64,000 bases of DNA from Rhodanobacter sp. ANJX3 (GCF_014200755.1 NZ_JACHCM010000002.1:372001-436000), one strand, 5' to 3'. Counted from the stretch's first letter, positions 18,666-28,020 are shown. Numbers and translations are program-made. Notes: generated from the sequence alone by a model not told the origin.

Positions 18666-19801
18666 GCGCCGGTTTCCCTGGAAAGGTTGAGTGAGGGATG
18701 CTCGACAGCCTCCGCCTCGAACGCACGCCACCACGGCGACTGCAACGCCGTGTCGGGACCAACGGTTTCGCCTGGACGCGGCTGCACCAGATGCACGCCC
18801 TGCTCTGCCGCCAGCGCGCGGATGCGCTCGGCCGGTTCGTCCCAGCGATGGAAGGCCAGATCGAATGTGCCCCAGTGCACCGGCATCATCGTCTTTCCGC
18901 GCACGAGCCGATGCGCGGCGATCGATTGCTCCGGCTGCATATGCACGTTGGGCCAGGTCTCGCTGTACGCACCGCATTCGATCAGGGTGAGATCGAACGG
19001 CCCGTAGCGTTCGCCGATCTGCGCAAAGCCCTCGTGCATGCCGGTATCGCCGCTGAAGAACAGCCGCTCGTGCGTGCCCAGCACCACCCACGAAGCCCAC
19101 AATGTCGAGTTGCCGTCCCGAAGGCCGCGGCCGGAAAAATGCTGCGCCGGCGTCGCCGCCAGGGTCAGTGGTCCGAAGCGCGTTTCCTGCCACCAGTCCA
19201 GTTCGGTGACGCGTTTGGCATCCACGCCCCAGGCGATCAGCCGCTGGCCCACGCCGAGCGTCGTATAGAAGTGGCCGACGCGATCGGCCAGCGCGCGAAT
19301 GGTGTCGCGATCGAGATGGTCGTAATGATCGTGCGACAGGATCACCGCATCGATCGGCGGCAGCTGCGCCACCGTAAGCGCCGGCGGCGTGAAGCGCTTC
19401 GGTCCGGCGAACGGCACCGGCGAGGCGCGCGCGCCGAGCACGGGGTCGGTGAGCAGACGCAGCCCGTCGATCTCGATCAGCACACTGGAATGACCCAGCC
19501 AAGTGACCTGCAACGCCTGCGAGGGCGGACCGCTCAGCACATCCTGACGCACCGTCACCACCGGCAACGGACTTTGCGGCTTGCGCCGCTGGCCGCGATG
19601 CGCGCGGAAAGCCTTACGCACTTCGCCCAGACTTGCAGCTCGGGTATTGGCCACGTTACGAAAACGGCCGTTGTGCCATGCCGGCGACTGCGGATGCGGT
19701 CGCACGATACGCTGCCGCTGCGCCATCACACGCCAGGCAAACAGGACAAGACACAGAACCACGATGATGACGAGTGCACTGACCATGAGCGGACATTCCA
19801 T
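18662..19801 (-). CDS. MBL-fold metallo-hydrolase (UlaG/NAPE-PLD-like), membrane-anchored
   Basis: 379 residues. The N terminus is a hydrophobic segment (VSALVIIVVLCLVLFAWRV), probably a membrane anchor. The metallo-beta-lactamase core begins with VTWLGHSSVLIEIDGLRLLTDPV and has the metal-binding motif SHDHYDHLD (156-164), then TPAQHFSGRG, FFSGDTGMH and MMPVHWGTFDLAFH. This matches the L-ascorbate-6-phosphate lactonase/NAPE-PLD-like subgroup, phosphodiesterase- or lactonase-like hydrolases. An alternative start, ATG at 19786 (MVSAL), is equally likely. First gene of an operon with the SDR (4-nt overlap) and divergent from a TetR gene. Confidence 0.9.
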   Translation of the reverse strand: MECPLMVSALVIIVVLCLVLFAWRVMAQRQRIVRPHPQSPAWHNGRFRNVANTRAASLGEVRKAFRAHRGQRRKPQSPLPVVTVRQDVLSGPPSQALQVTWLGHSSVLIEIDGLRLLTDPVLGARASPVPFAGPKRFTPPALTVAQLPPIDAVILSHDHYDHLDRDTIRALADRVGHFYTTLGVGQRLIAWGVDAKRVTELDWWQETRFGPLTLAATPAQHFSGRGLRDGNSTLWASWVVLGTHERLFFSGDTGMHEGFAQIGERYGPFDLTLIECGAYSETWPNVHMQPEQSIAAHRLVRGKTMMPVHWGTFDLAFHRWDEPAERIRALAAEQGVHLVQPRPGETVGPDTALQSPWWRAFEAEAVEHPSLNLSRETGA

Positions 19802-19803
19802 TA

Positions 19804-19867
19804 AAAGTAAACGACTTCGTATACTTTATGGCGCGCCATAAAGAAAGTAAACTATATCGTGTACTTT
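19804..19867. promoter_or_regulatory. Palindrome array: probable TetR operators in the divergent promoter region
   Basis: Two 24-bp imperfect palindromes, 19804-19827 and 19844-19867 (each 20 of 24 positions symmetric), share the frame AAAGTAaAC...GTrTACTTT and are spaced 40 bp centre to centre. Between them is a perfect 20-bp palindrome, CTTTATGGCGCGCCATAAAG (19824-19843). The array sits exactly between the MBL/SDR operon and the divergent TetR gene, as expected for an autoregulatory TetR operator. Confidence 0.75.
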
Positions 19868-19921
19868 GTGAGCCGGTCGTTAGGTGACCGGCGCCACACG
19901 CCCAGCCATCAGGAGCTCGAC

Positions 19922-20533
19922 TTGTTGAACCGCAGCGCCACAAAACGGCAGGCCATGCTCGACGCCGGTATCGCCGAATTGGCCGAGCACGGGCTGGCCG
20001 GCGCCAGCATGGAATCCATCGCCACGCGGGCGGAGGTTTCCAAGCGCACGCTGTACAAGCATTTCCCATCCAAAGACGCGGTACTGGAGGCGGTATTGGC
20101 GCTGCTGATGGAACGCGTCGATCCGCTGAGCAAACTGCACTACGACCGCCAGCGCGATTTCATCGAGCAGCTGCGCGAGGTCGGCATGCGGGAGATGCAG
20201 CTTATCTGCGACCCGGACTTCATCCGGCTCAGCCGCGTGCTGATGGTCGAGTGCATGCGCTCCGAAGCGCAAAGCCTGCGGCTGATGGAGAAGTTCGGCG
20301 AAAAGGAAAACAGCGTCTATCACTGGTTTCAGCAGGCTGGCGACGCGGGCCAGCTGGGCCAGCTCGACGCCAAACTGGCGGCGGATATTTTTGTCGCGTT
20401 TCTGAAATCCTCGGCTTACTGGTTTTCCGTGATTGCCTGGCAACCGGTGCCGAAGAAAGCCGAACAGGCACGCCTTATCGAAGAGGCGTGCCTGACTTTA
20501 TTGGGCCGATTGCAGACGAACCGCTCACGCTGA
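19922..20533 (+). CDS. TetR/AcrR-family regulator
   Basis: About 203 residues. N-terminal helix-turn-helix: KRQAMLDAGIAELAEHGLAGASMESIATRAEVSKRTLYKHFPSKDAVLEAV, where VSKRTLYKHFPSKD is the recognition-helix signature. The C-terminal part (DPDFIRLSRVLMVECMRS) resembles the AefR-like TetR C-terminal domain. I use the TTG at 19922 because AGGAG lies at 19911-19915 with 6-nt spacing and the HTH follows closely; GTG codons at 19859 and 19868 would extend the protein into or next to the operator array and lack a good ribosome site. Predicted to repress itself and the divergent MBL/SDR operon. Ends 8 bp from the convergent M28 peptidase stop. Confidence 0.88.
   Translation: MLNRSATKRQAMLDAGIAELAEHGLAGASMESIATRAEVSKRTLYKHFPSKDAVLEAVLALLMERVDPLSKLHYDRQRDFIEQLREVGMREMQLICDPDFIRLSRVLMVECMRSEAQSLRLMEKFGEKENSVYHWFQQAGDAGQLGQLDAKLAADIFVAFLKSSAYWFSVIAWQPVPKKAEQARLIEEACLTLLGRLQTNRSR
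20465..20494. terminator. 10-bp perfect hairpin inside the 3' end of the TetR gene
   Basis: CAGGCACGCC and GGCGTGCCTG with a 10-nt loop. It is within TetR coding sequence but lies just past the convergent M28 gene stop (20542), so it could terminate that transcript. Function inferred from position; a T tract is lacking. Confidence 0.35.
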
Positions 20534-20541
20534 GTTCGGCT

Positions 20542-22197
20542 TCACTTCGGCGGATCCGCCTCACGCTTGGCGGCGAAGGGGCTGTCGGGGTACCACTTCG
20601 GCCAGACGTTGTCCTGGCTAAGCTTCTGCCCCAGCTCGTACAGCGCCTGCGTGTCTTCGAGGATGCCCGAATAATCCCAATTTGGATCGAACACGTCGTT
20701 CGGCGTGTGGTAGTGATGGGCGGTGTATTCGGTCGCGCCTTTCTGACCGGCCTCGCGCCCACCGTTGAGCAGATCGAGGCCGGAGCTCGCCAGCATCGCC
20801 GGCACGCCGGCCTTGGCAAAGTTGAAATGATCGGAGCGGAAGTAGAAACCGTTCTCCGGCGTGGTCTCCGGCGAGATCACCCGGCCCTGCGATTTCAGTA
20901 CGTCGGCCAGCATGTCCTCCAGCTGCGACTGGCCCTTGCCGATCACGGTCATGTCGTGCGCGCGGCCGATGATCGGCAGCGCATCGACGGCGATATCCGC
21001 GACGGTCTTGTCGAGCGCGAATACCGGCTTGGAGGCGTAGTACTGCGAGCCGAGCAGCCCGGACTCCTCCAGCGTCGGCATGAAGAACAGCACACTGCGC
21101 GGCGGCGACGTTTTCTGATGCGCGAACGCATCGGCGATCTCCAGCAGCATGGTCAGGCCGGTGCCGTTGTCGATCGCGCCGCCGTAGACCTTGTGTCCCT
21201 TCAGCGAAGGATCGGTGCCGAGGTGATCCCAGTGCGCGGTATAGATCACTGCTTCGTCGGGCTTGCTGCTGCCCTTCACCATCGCCAGCACGTTGTGCGA
21301 CTCGATATGGCCGATCTTGTTTTTCAGGCTGACCGAGGCCGTGGCCTGCAGCGGCACGGGTTTGAAGCCGGGCTTGGCCGCGGCTTTTTCCAGCTCGTCG
21401 AAATTCTGGCCGGCGGCGGCAAACAGGCGCTCCGCCGCGGGGCGCGTCAGCCAGCCGGCCACCGGCAGGCGCGGCGACGGATCGACGCTGCTGGGCAGGC
21501 TGAGCTGCGGCCCGCTGTTACTGTTTTGCAGCACACGGAACGGATAGCCGGCCGCCGCGTCGCTGGTATGCACGATGAAGCAGGCGGCCGCACCTTTGAG
21601 CGCGGCCTCGGCAAACTTGTAGGTCCAGCGGCCGTAGTAGGTCATCGCGCGACCGTTGAACAGCTTCGGATCCAGCGTGGCGAAACCGGGATCGTTGACC
21701 AACACGATCACCGTCTTGCCCTTGACGTCGATGTCCTTGTAATCGTTCCAGTGCCACTGCGGCGCGTCGGCGCCAAAACCCAGAAACACGATCGGCGAGT
21801 TTTTCAGGTCGACATTGGCTTTTGCCTGCAGAGTCTGCACCACCATGTCGTCGTGATTGGCGAACTGGCTGGTCTTGCCGCCGGCTGAAATATTCAGCGT
21901 GACATCGGTATTCAACAGCTGGATCGAGTTGGCCGGCACCGTCTGAAACCACGAGCCATGGTTGCCCGGTTGCAGGCCCATGCGCTTGTACTGCTCGACG
22001 AGCCAGTCGATCGTACGCGGCTCGGCTGCGGTGCCGGGCTTGCGCCCGCCAAATTCGTCCGAACTCAGGGTCTTGTCGAACTGGGCGAAATCAGCGGCGG
22101 TGATCTGCGGCGCCAGCGCCACGGACGCATCGGCCGCACACGCGGTGCCGGCAGCCACGCATAGGGCGGCAAATAAAGCGGTTGAGGCGAGACGCAT
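20542..22197 (-). CDS. Secreted M28-family peptidase
   Basis: 551 residues from the ATG at 22197 (preceded by TGGAG). Signal peptide MRLASTALFAALCVAAGTACA. A protease-associated insert covers about 130-260 (KGKTVIVLVNDPGF). The zinc peptidase core follows: IYTAHWDHLGTD, YGGAIDNGTG (bridging Asp), MPTLEESGLLGSQYY (catalytic Glu-Glu), RSDHFNFAKAGVPAM and the final His in HHYHTPNDVF. This is the aminopeptidase-like M28 branch, without the dimerisation domain seen in the gene at 8572. Expected to be an exported aminopeptidase for nutrient peptides. Convergent with the TetR gene. Confidence 0.92.
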   Translation of the reverse strand: MRLASTALFAALCVAAGTACAADASVALAPQITAADFAQFDKTLSSDEFGGRKPGTAAEPRTIDWLVEQYKRMGLQPGNHGSWFQTVPANSIQLLNTDVTLNISAGGKTSQFANHDDMVVQTLQAKANVDLKNSPIVFLGFGADAPQWHWNDYKDIDVKGKTVIVLVNDPGFATLDPKLFNGRAMTYYGRWTYKFAEAALKGAAACFIVHTSDAAAGYPFRVLQNSNSGPQLSLPSSVDPSPRLPVAGWLTRPAAERLFAAAGQNFDELEKAAAKPGFKPVPLQATASVSLKNKIGHIESHNVLAMVKGSSKPDEAVIYTAHWDHLGTDPSLKGHKVYGGAIDNGTGLTMLLEIADAFAHQKTSPPRSVLFFMPTLEESGLLGSQYYASKPVFALDKTVADIAVDALPIIGRAHDMTVIGKGQSQLEDMLADVLKSQGRVISPETTPENGFYFRSDHFNFAKAGVPAMLASSGLDLLNGGREAGQKGATEYTAHHYHTPNDVFDPNWDYSGILEDTQALYELGQKLSQDNVWPKWYPDSPFAAKREADPPK

Positions 22198-22451
22198 CGA
22201 GCACTCCAGCATGAACGAACAGATCACCGTTGTAACGCGCGCGCCAGTGCGTGTCTATGAAAAATCGACGCGATGGACGTCGAGCCGTCCGCCCGTTCGA
22301 CCGTATGCCGAGGCCGCAAAAACTCGTCGTATCGCAGGCGCGCTTTCACGCGTTGCCAACCCTTTAGGCGACGCGGACGGTTAGGCTTGCGCTTTGCACT
22401 GCTCCGATCCGCGCTATCGGCCGTGCCCTTTTCTACCGGCTACTGGAGACG

Positions 22452-23432
22452 ATGATGGAATACGTAAAACTCGGACGCACCGGCCTCGACGTATCGCGCG
22501 TCTGCCTTGGCTGTATGACCTACGGCGACGCCGAACGCGGCGCACACAGCTGGACGCTGGACGAGGAAACCAGCCGACCCTTCATACGCAAAGCGCTGGA
22601 TCTGGGCATCAACTTTTTCGATACGGCGAACGTGTATTCCGATGGCACCTCGGAAGAAATCGTCGGCCGCGCACTGAAGGATTTCGGCTCGCGAGACAGC
22701 ATCGTGCTGGCGACCAAGGTGTTCAACCGCATGCACGAAGGCCCGAACGGCATGGGCCTCTCGCGCAAGGCGATCATGAGCGAGATCGACCACAGTCTCA
22801 GCCGGCTCGGCACCGATTACGTCGATCTTTATCAGATCCACCGCTGGGATCCGCGCACCCCGATCGAGGAGACTCTGGAGGCGCTGCACGATGTGGTGAA
22901 AGCCGGCAAGGCGCGCTACATCGGCGCATCGTCGATGTTCGCCTATCAATTCAGCAAGGCGCTGTACGTGGCGGAGAAACACGGCTGGACGCGCTTCGCC
23001 ACCATGCAGAACCACTACAACCTGCTCTATCGCGAAGAAGAGCGCGAGATGATGCCGCTGTGCCAGGAGCAGGGCATCGGCGTGATTCCCTGGAGCCCGC
23101 TCGCGCGAGGCCGCCTCACCCGCGATTGGGACGAAAGCAGCGAGCGCGAGTCCACCGACGTCTACGGCAAGACGCTGTACACCGTGCCCGACGCCGACAA
23201 AAAAGTCGTCGAAGCGGTGGCTGCCGTGGCCAAGGCGCGCGGCATATCGAAGGCGCAAGTTGCGCTGGCCTGGGTCGCACAGAAGCCGTTCGTTACCGCG
23301 CCGATCGTCGGCGCCTCCAAGCCGCACCATCTGGATGACGCCGTAGCCGCGCTGTCGCTGAACCTCGACGCCGATGAAATCGCCAGGCTCGAAGAGCATT
23401 ACGTGCCGCACGCGGTGGCCGGACACACCTGA
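22452..23432 (+). CDS. Aldo/keto reductase
   Basis: 326-residue NADPH-dependent aldo/keto reductase. The barrel starts MMEYVKLGRTGLDVSRVCLG; the catalytic tetrad is visible as Asp and Tyr in FFDTANVYSDG, Lys in VLATKVF and His in YQIHRWD. The C-terminal cofactor segment PIVGASKPHHLDDA binds the nucleotide. The group is the YajO/IolS-like AKR set acting on small aldehydes or sugars. Two adjacent ATGs (22452 and 22455) follow CTGGAG. Unlinked to its neighbours: convergent with the PepSY gene, with a hairpin between them. Confidence 0.93.
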   Translation: MMEYVKLGRTGLDVSRVCLGCMTYGDAERGAHSWTLDEETSRPFIRKALDLGINFFDTANVYSDGTSEEIVGRALKDFGSRDSIVLATKVFNRMHEGPNGMGLSRKAIMSEIDHSLSRLGTDYVDLYQIHRWDPRTPIEETLEALHDVVKAGKARYIGASSMFAYQFSKALYVAEKHGWTRFATMQNHYNLLYREEEREMMPLCQEQGIGVIPWSPLARGRLTRDWDESSERESTDVYGKTLYTVPDADKKVVEAVAAVAKARGISKAQVALAWVAQKPFVTAPIVGASKPHHLDDAVAALSLNLDADEIARLEEHYVPHAVAGHT

Positions 23433-23439
23433 GCTCTAT

Positions 23440-23479
23440 GCCACACGACGATGCCTGCGTTTGCCGTAGGTCGTGTGGC
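23440..23479. terminator. Inverted repeat between convergent genes
   Basis: Perfect 10-bp arms GCCACACGAC (23440-23449) and GTCGTGTGGC (23470-23479) with a 20-nt loop, lying between the stop at 23432 and the opposing stop at 23485. No T tract. Likely a transcript-end structure for one or both genes. Confidence 0.4.
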
Positions 23480-23484
23480 GCCGA

Positions 23485-24894
23485 TCAGACGTCGAGTTTC
23501 GGCGCGAGTCCGAGAAAATGTCGGGCTCGCGGCCAGTGGCGCAGGCCTATTCGCTCGACCAGCAGCATCACGAGCATCGATGCGCCCAGCAACGGCAGCG
23601 CGATGCCCAGCAGCACCAGCAGCGTGACGACCAACATCGGATACCGCGTCTGCGCGTGCGCAGGTGGCGCACCCAACACGCCGGCAGGTCGTCGCCGCCA
23701 CCACAGCACCACCGCACTCGACGACAGCGTGATCAGGCCCAGCGCGGTGAACACACCCAGGATCTGATTGAGCGGCGGAAACAGCCGACCTTCGTGGATG
23801 GCCACGCCATAACCGATGATGCGATCGAGCAGCGGCCGTTGGAAAAACGTCGTGCGGCTGACCAAGGCCCCGCTGGTGCCGTCGAGCACGAGATCGGCGC
23901 GCAGCGATCGATCCTCCGCATCGGAACGCGCCGCCCATGTGGGCGCGAACCGTGACGGCGGTGAAATCAGCACCGGCGGTGCGAGTTGCTGAGCGATCAC
24001 GGTGGGTAGCACTCGATCCAGTGCCGTGTAGTCCAAGCCGATTGCCGCCGCCTCGGTATCGCCCGGCATACGCATGCCGGGCATGAATGCTGCGCGTAAC
24101 GGCGCATTCTGCAAGCTGGCGACGGCCCTATCGTGTGCGCTGCCGATGCTCCAGTCCTGCGCACTGGCCGAACGTGCATACGTTTGTCGCAACGTCTGCA
24201 GCATGCCGCCCCAGGATTTACTCCACGGCAGTCCGGACACCAGCAGGAACAGGGCGAAGCACGACACCCATACGCCGGTGACTGCATGCATGTCGCGCCA
24301 GAACGTGCGCGAACCGTGGCGCAGGCGCGGAAAGAGCACGCCGCAGAAGCGGTGCGTTCGAGGCCACCACAGATACAGCCCGCTCAACAGCATAAGAATC
24401 GTCCACGACGCCGCCAGTTCCACCAGCACCGAGCCTGCCGTGCCCAGCAGCAGTTCGCCGTGCAGGTAGAAGATCACCCGCATAAAACGATCGTTCTCGT
24501 TCACCACGTGCAGCACGCGCAGACTGGACGGATCGACGAACACGCGATTGATCTGCGCCCCCTTGCCCACCAGAACACGCGTCGCCGCTTCGGGTGCAGC
24601 GTGCAACTCATAGGCATTCAGCACCCCGCCGGGCACGGCGGCGAGTGCGGCGGCAACCTGGGCCGACGCGGCTTGCGGCGGACCGCCGGTGACGTGGGCA
24701 TAACGCCGCTCCAGCAGCGGTTCGAGCTGCGGCTTGAACAGGTAGATCATGCCCGTGATCGACAGCCATACGACAAACGGCAGACAGAACAGTCCGGCAT
24801 AGAAATGCCAGCGCCAAATCAGCCGGTAGACCTGCTGGCGCCGCGTACCCGTGGTGACTCTAGCCAGCTCGCTCGCGGCACCGCCGGCGTTCAT
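23485..24894 (-). CDS. PepSY-domain membrane protein (iron/siderophore-uptake associated)
   Basis: 469 residues of the PepSY-associated transmembrane family. Segments: TM1 at about 31-52 (FYAGLFCLPFVVWLSITGMI), a periplasmic PepSY-like region, TM2 at about 155-175, TM3 at about 204-222, a second periplasmic region, TM4 at about 377-397 and TM5 at about 419-447. Conserved RxxWRWHFYAGL and LHGELLLG are typical. Members accompany TonB-dependent receptors and are thought to reduce or release imported ferric chelates. The start ATG overlaps the stop of the upstream TonB receptor gene (ATGA, 24891-24894), so the two are translationally coupled. Confidence 0.92.
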   Translation of the reverse strand: MNAGGAASELARVTTGTRRQQVYRLIWRWHFYAGLFCLPFVVWLSITGMIYLFKPQLEPLLERRYAHVTGGPPQAASAQVAAALAAVPGGVLNAYELHAAPEAATRVLVGKGAQINRVFVDPSSLRVLHVVNENDRFMRVIFYLHGELLLGTAGSVLVELAASWTILMLLSGLYLWWPRTHRFCGVLFPRLRHGSRTFWRDMHAVTGVWVSCFALFLLVSGLPWSKSWGGMLQTLRQTYARSASAQDWSIGSAHDRAVASLQNAPLRAAFMPGMRMPGDTEAAAIGLDYTALDRVLPTVIAQQLAPPVLISPPSRFAPTWAARSDAEDRSLRADLVLDGTSGALVSRTTFFQRPLLDRIIGYGVAIHEGRLFPPLNQILGVFTALGLITLSSSAVVLWWRRRPAGVLGAPPAHAQTRYPMLVVTLLVLLGIALPLLGASMLVMLLVERIGLRHWPRARHFLGLAPKLDV

Positions 24895-27218
24895 AGATGC
24901 ACCTCGGCTTTGACATAGATGGTGCGTGACGGGTACGGGTAATAGACGTAGTAGCGACGGTTGGTGAGATTGTCGATGCCCACACCGACATTCCAGTGCG
25001 CGTTTACCATCCAGTTGAAGCTGCTGTCCCAGGTCAGAAAATCGCTGACGCCACCGAAGGTATCGGGGTTGATATCGCTGTGGTTGAGCGTGTTGTACTG
25101 GCGACCGGAATAGCGACCGGCCAGCGTCAGCGAGGTACTTTCGCTGCTGTGCCATGTGCCGATCACGTTGGCGCGCCAGCGCGGCACGCGGTAGAACTGC
25201 TTGCCCTGCGCACCGGGGTTTTGCGGATCGCTTACGGTGGTGGCCTGCGTGTACGCGCCGTTGGCGGTCAGGTCCAGACGGTCGAACAGCACACCCTGCC
25301 CCTGATAGCTCACCTCCGCGCCACGCGTGCGCACCAGCGCCACGTTCTGCACATTGGTGACCGTCGGGAATACGCTGTAGTCCGTCTGGCTGAAGAGCGT
25401 GTCGCGCGTGTCGCTGCGATACAGCGAAAAACGGGTCAGGCCGCGTGCGGTGGTCCATTCGGCGGAAAGCTCGCGCGAAAGATCGTTTTCCGGCTTGAGG
25501 TAGGGATTGTTGTTGACCAGACTCAGGCCGCTGAACGAGCCCTGGAACAATTCGCCCACCGTCGGAAACCGATAGGCGCGGGCACCGGACAACCTCAACC
25601 GCCAGGCATCGTCCAGCTGAAAGGCCAGCGATACCTTCGGCGACAGATGTTTTTCCTTGCGCGGCAGCAGCGTAGCGTAGCTCGTCACCGCTCCACTCGT
25701 TGTGCTGATGAAACCATCGAAAGCTCGCCACTGCTCATAGCGTGCCCCATAGGTGAGCTGCCAGCGAGGACTCAACTGCCAGGCGTCCTGCCAATAAATC
25801 GCCTGCGTCTGGGTACTGCCGCCGGTGTCGCTGAGAGGCGCACTGGCGTCACCTTCACGCCACTGATTCAGCGCGAAGGTGTTGTTGACCAGCGCGTAGC
25901 CATCGTAGTGATAGCCCATGCTAAGCCAGTGGCTGCCCGCGTCGATGCGGTCCGGGCGATAGCTGCTGCGCACATCGAAGGTACGCCAGCGGCTGCCGTC
26001 ACCCAGCGTGATTTGACCGGCACCGTCGTAGGTCAGCGCGCTGCCGGCCGAGCGATCCTGACTCTTGGCGCGATCGAAGTACGAGGCCTGCGCCTGTACG
26101 TTCCAGCCGCTGTCGCGATGAGTCCCCAGCGACAGGCCGTAGAGATAGTTTTCGCTTCGGCGCGTGCTCGGTGCGAAAAAGCTCGCCGGTATCACGTACT
26201 GCCGGCCATCGATCGCCACCGTGCCTGCCAACACGGTCTGACCGCCAGCATCGCGCAGATAGCTGGCGGTTCGATGGCTCATATCCTGGCTCCAGTAGCC
26301 TACGTCCAGGCCGCCGCGCAGATCGGGTGTGAAATCGTAGGTGAGCTTGAGGTTGGCCTGATCCTGCGAGGTGACCTCCTGCCCTTCGCTGTTGATGCCC
26401 AAGGTCGCACGCGACTGGCCATTCGGGCCGATATCGGTGAGCGCGCCGGTGACGGGTACGGCGGCGTTGCCGGCCGCGGTGCTGGAGAGATTCTGCGTAG
26501 CGAACACCAGCGGCTGGCCGTTGCTCTGCAGGTGCGCGAACCCCGCCAGAAACGACAGCTTGCCCACGCGATCGCCCAGGGTGACGCTGTTGCGGCTACC
26601 GCCGTAATGGCCATCCACGCCGTCGTTGTCGACATGCTGGGTGAACAACTGGGTCTGTGCCGATAGCTCCAGCTTGTCGGGCATACGCGTCGTCATCAGC
26701 ACCGTGGCGCCGATCGCATTGCCGGGATAAAGGGCGGAATAGGCGCCATAAAGCACATCGACGCGCGCCAGATGATCGGGAAACACAATGGACCAGCGGG
26801 GCGGCGTGCCGAACGTGTTGTTGGAAAAATCGCTCAGCAACAAACCGTCGAGGTAAACCAAGCCACGCGCGCTTTGCGAATTTCTGCTGCCGCGTACCGC
26901 AAACGTGGCGTTTTCATCGCCGATGAAGCGCTTGCGTATGCCCAGCGCCGGCATGTATTTCAGCGAATCCTCGGCATTGACGATATTGAGCTTGCGCAGC
27001 TGCGCCGCATCGATGGTTTCGACCGTCACCGGCAGGTTGGGATCGAACGGCGGCGCAGCCGACCTGGTTGCGTTGACGTCGACCGCCTTGAGCGTCTTGG
27101 CCGAGGTCGACAGTGGCGTGGTGGAATCCGCCGTGAGTTCGTTGGCGGTCGAAAAAGAAGAAAAGATGAACACGAACGGCAGCGCGATCAACGCACTGCC
27201 CGAAGGAGAAAATCGCAT
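24891..27218 (-). CDS. TonB-dependent outer-membrane receptor
   Basis: 775 residues from the ATG at 27218 (GAAGGAGAAAATCGC upstream on this strand is not ideal, but the signal peptide starts here). Signal segment, then a plug domain (about 55-190: VTVETIDAAQLRKLNIVNAEDSLKYMPALGIRKRF, with RGSRNSQSARGLVYLDG), then a long 22-strand barrel ending in the aromatic/hydrophobic YVKAEVHL. Energy-coupled uptake of a ferric siderophore or another metal chelate is expected. The coupled PepSY gene and upstream DUF2946 gene support metal import; the ligand cannot be read from sequence. No convincing Fur box was found upstream. Confidence 0.93.
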   Translation of the reverse strand: MRFSPSGSALIALPFVFIFSSFSTANELTADSTTPLSTSAKTLKAVDVNATRSAAPPFDPNLPVTVETIDAAQLRKLNIVNAEDSLKYMPALGIRKRFIGDENATFAVRGSRNSQSARGLVYLDGLLLSDFSNNTFGTPPRWSIVFPDHLARVDVLYGAYSALYPGNAIGATVLMTTRMPDKLELSAQTQLFTQHVDNDGVDGHYGGSRNSVTLGDRVGKLSFLAGFAHLQSNGQPLVFATQNLSSTAAGNAAVPVTGALTDIGPNGQSRATLGINSEGQEVTSQDQANLKLTYDFTPDLRGGLDVGYWSQDMSHRTASYLRDAGGQTVLAGTVAIDGRQYVIPASFFAPSTRRSENYLYGLSLGTHRDSGWNVQAQASYFDRAKSQDRSAGSALTYDGAGQITLGDGSRWRTFDVRSSYRPDRIDAGSHWLSMGYHYDGYALVNNTFALNQWREGDASAPLSDTGGSTQTQAIYWQDAWQLSPRWQLTYGARYEQWRAFDGFISTTSGAVTSYATLLPRKEKHLSPKVSLAFQLDDAWRLRLSGARAYRFPTVGELFQGSFSGLSLVNNNPYLKPENDLSRELSAEWTTARGLTRFSLYRSDTRDTLFSQTDYSVFPTVTNVQNVALVRTRGAEVSYQGQGVLFDRLDLTANGAYTQATTVSDPQNPGAQGKQFYRVPRWRANVIGTWHSSESTSLTLAGRYSGRQYNTLNHSDINPDTFGGVSDFLTWDSSFNWMVNAHWNVGVGIDNLTNRRYYVYYPYPSRTIYVKAEVHL

Positions 27219-27388
27219 GAATAAAATTCCGTCAATGGCGCGCGCGGCGGCAGCGCCATCCATGAGTTAAGAGCGCGAGGCAGATGCGACCGAAGACGCG
27301 CGCAAAACAGAGGCGCAGTGATTCGGACGATGGCCTTCAGCGACGCGAGAGCCGATACGTGCGCAGCCGCAGCGCACGCTAGGCGAGA

Positions 27389-27766
27389 TCAGCCGTGACG
27401 AAGCGACGGCGGTCCGCGAGGATTGGCGCTCAGAACGGGATCGACGAACGTGGCGCCAATGGCCCAGAGCCTCGGCACGGACGCCGCTGGCAGAGTAGAC
27501 GCTGAAAAGACGATGGTATGGCCGGACAGCAAAGGGCTGTGGCCGAGCAGCGTGCAATAACCGCAGTGGTCCATCGGCGTCGCGGGCGCCGACGGTTCCG
27601 GCGTATGGTGCGGAGCCAGCCCATGGCCGGTGCACCAAGCGCCCAAGTTCGGCATGGACGACTCGACAGCAAGGGTTCGCGACACCACCGGCGCCACGAT
27701 CGTCAGCCAGATCGCGGCCATGCCCAGCCATGCCATGAACCGCCGATGCCGCAACTTGCTCAGCAC
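27389..27766 (-). CDS. DUF2946-family protein
   Basis: 125 residues from the GTG at 27766, chosen because GGGGATACC directly precedes it; the open frame continues upstream without family features. One N-terminal hydrophobic segment (MAWLGMAAIWLTIVAPVVS) is a signal or anchor. The DUF2946 signature follows: WCTGHG, a Pro-rich HH-containing stretch, then MDHCGYCTLLGHSP (CGYC at 68-71), a His/Cys-rich potential metal site. Such genes often adjoin TonB-dependent copper/iron receptors, as here (170 bp upstream of the receptor gene, same strand). Role in metal handling is inferred. Confidence 0.82.
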   Translation of the reverse strand: MLSKLRHRRFMAWLGMAAIWLTIVAPVVSRTLAVESSMPNLGAWCTGHGLAPHHTPEPSAPATPMDHCGYCTLLGHSPLLSGHTIVFSASTLPAASVPRLWAIGATFVDPVLSANPRGPPSLRHG

Positions 27767-28020
27767 GGTATCCCCACTCGCTTTATGACTGCTTAACGCA
27801 ACTTCAAGCGGAATGGTGACATGAAATTCGAAAGAAATGACGGGCCGCCTTGTGCGGCATAGCGCCACGCGGAAGTCTTTCCCGAGTCATCGGTATCGGC
27901 GGCACGGGGTGCCAAGGAGAAAAATCGCCGCATCGAGAAGATGGATGTGCAGCGGAAGTCGCGGTGGCTTCCACGACAAGCCTTGCCACGAAAGCACGGC
28001 CGACCAGTCGCCGCTGGCGT

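Noticed and set aside
18698..19804. Plus-strand open frame of 368 codons
   Set aside because: Antisense to the MBL-fold hydrolase gene, Arg/His-rich, no family resemblance.
20251..21888. Plus-strand open frame of 545 codons
   Set aside because: Antisense to the M28 peptidase gene and overlapping the TetR gene; low-complexity Arg/Gly/Val translation.
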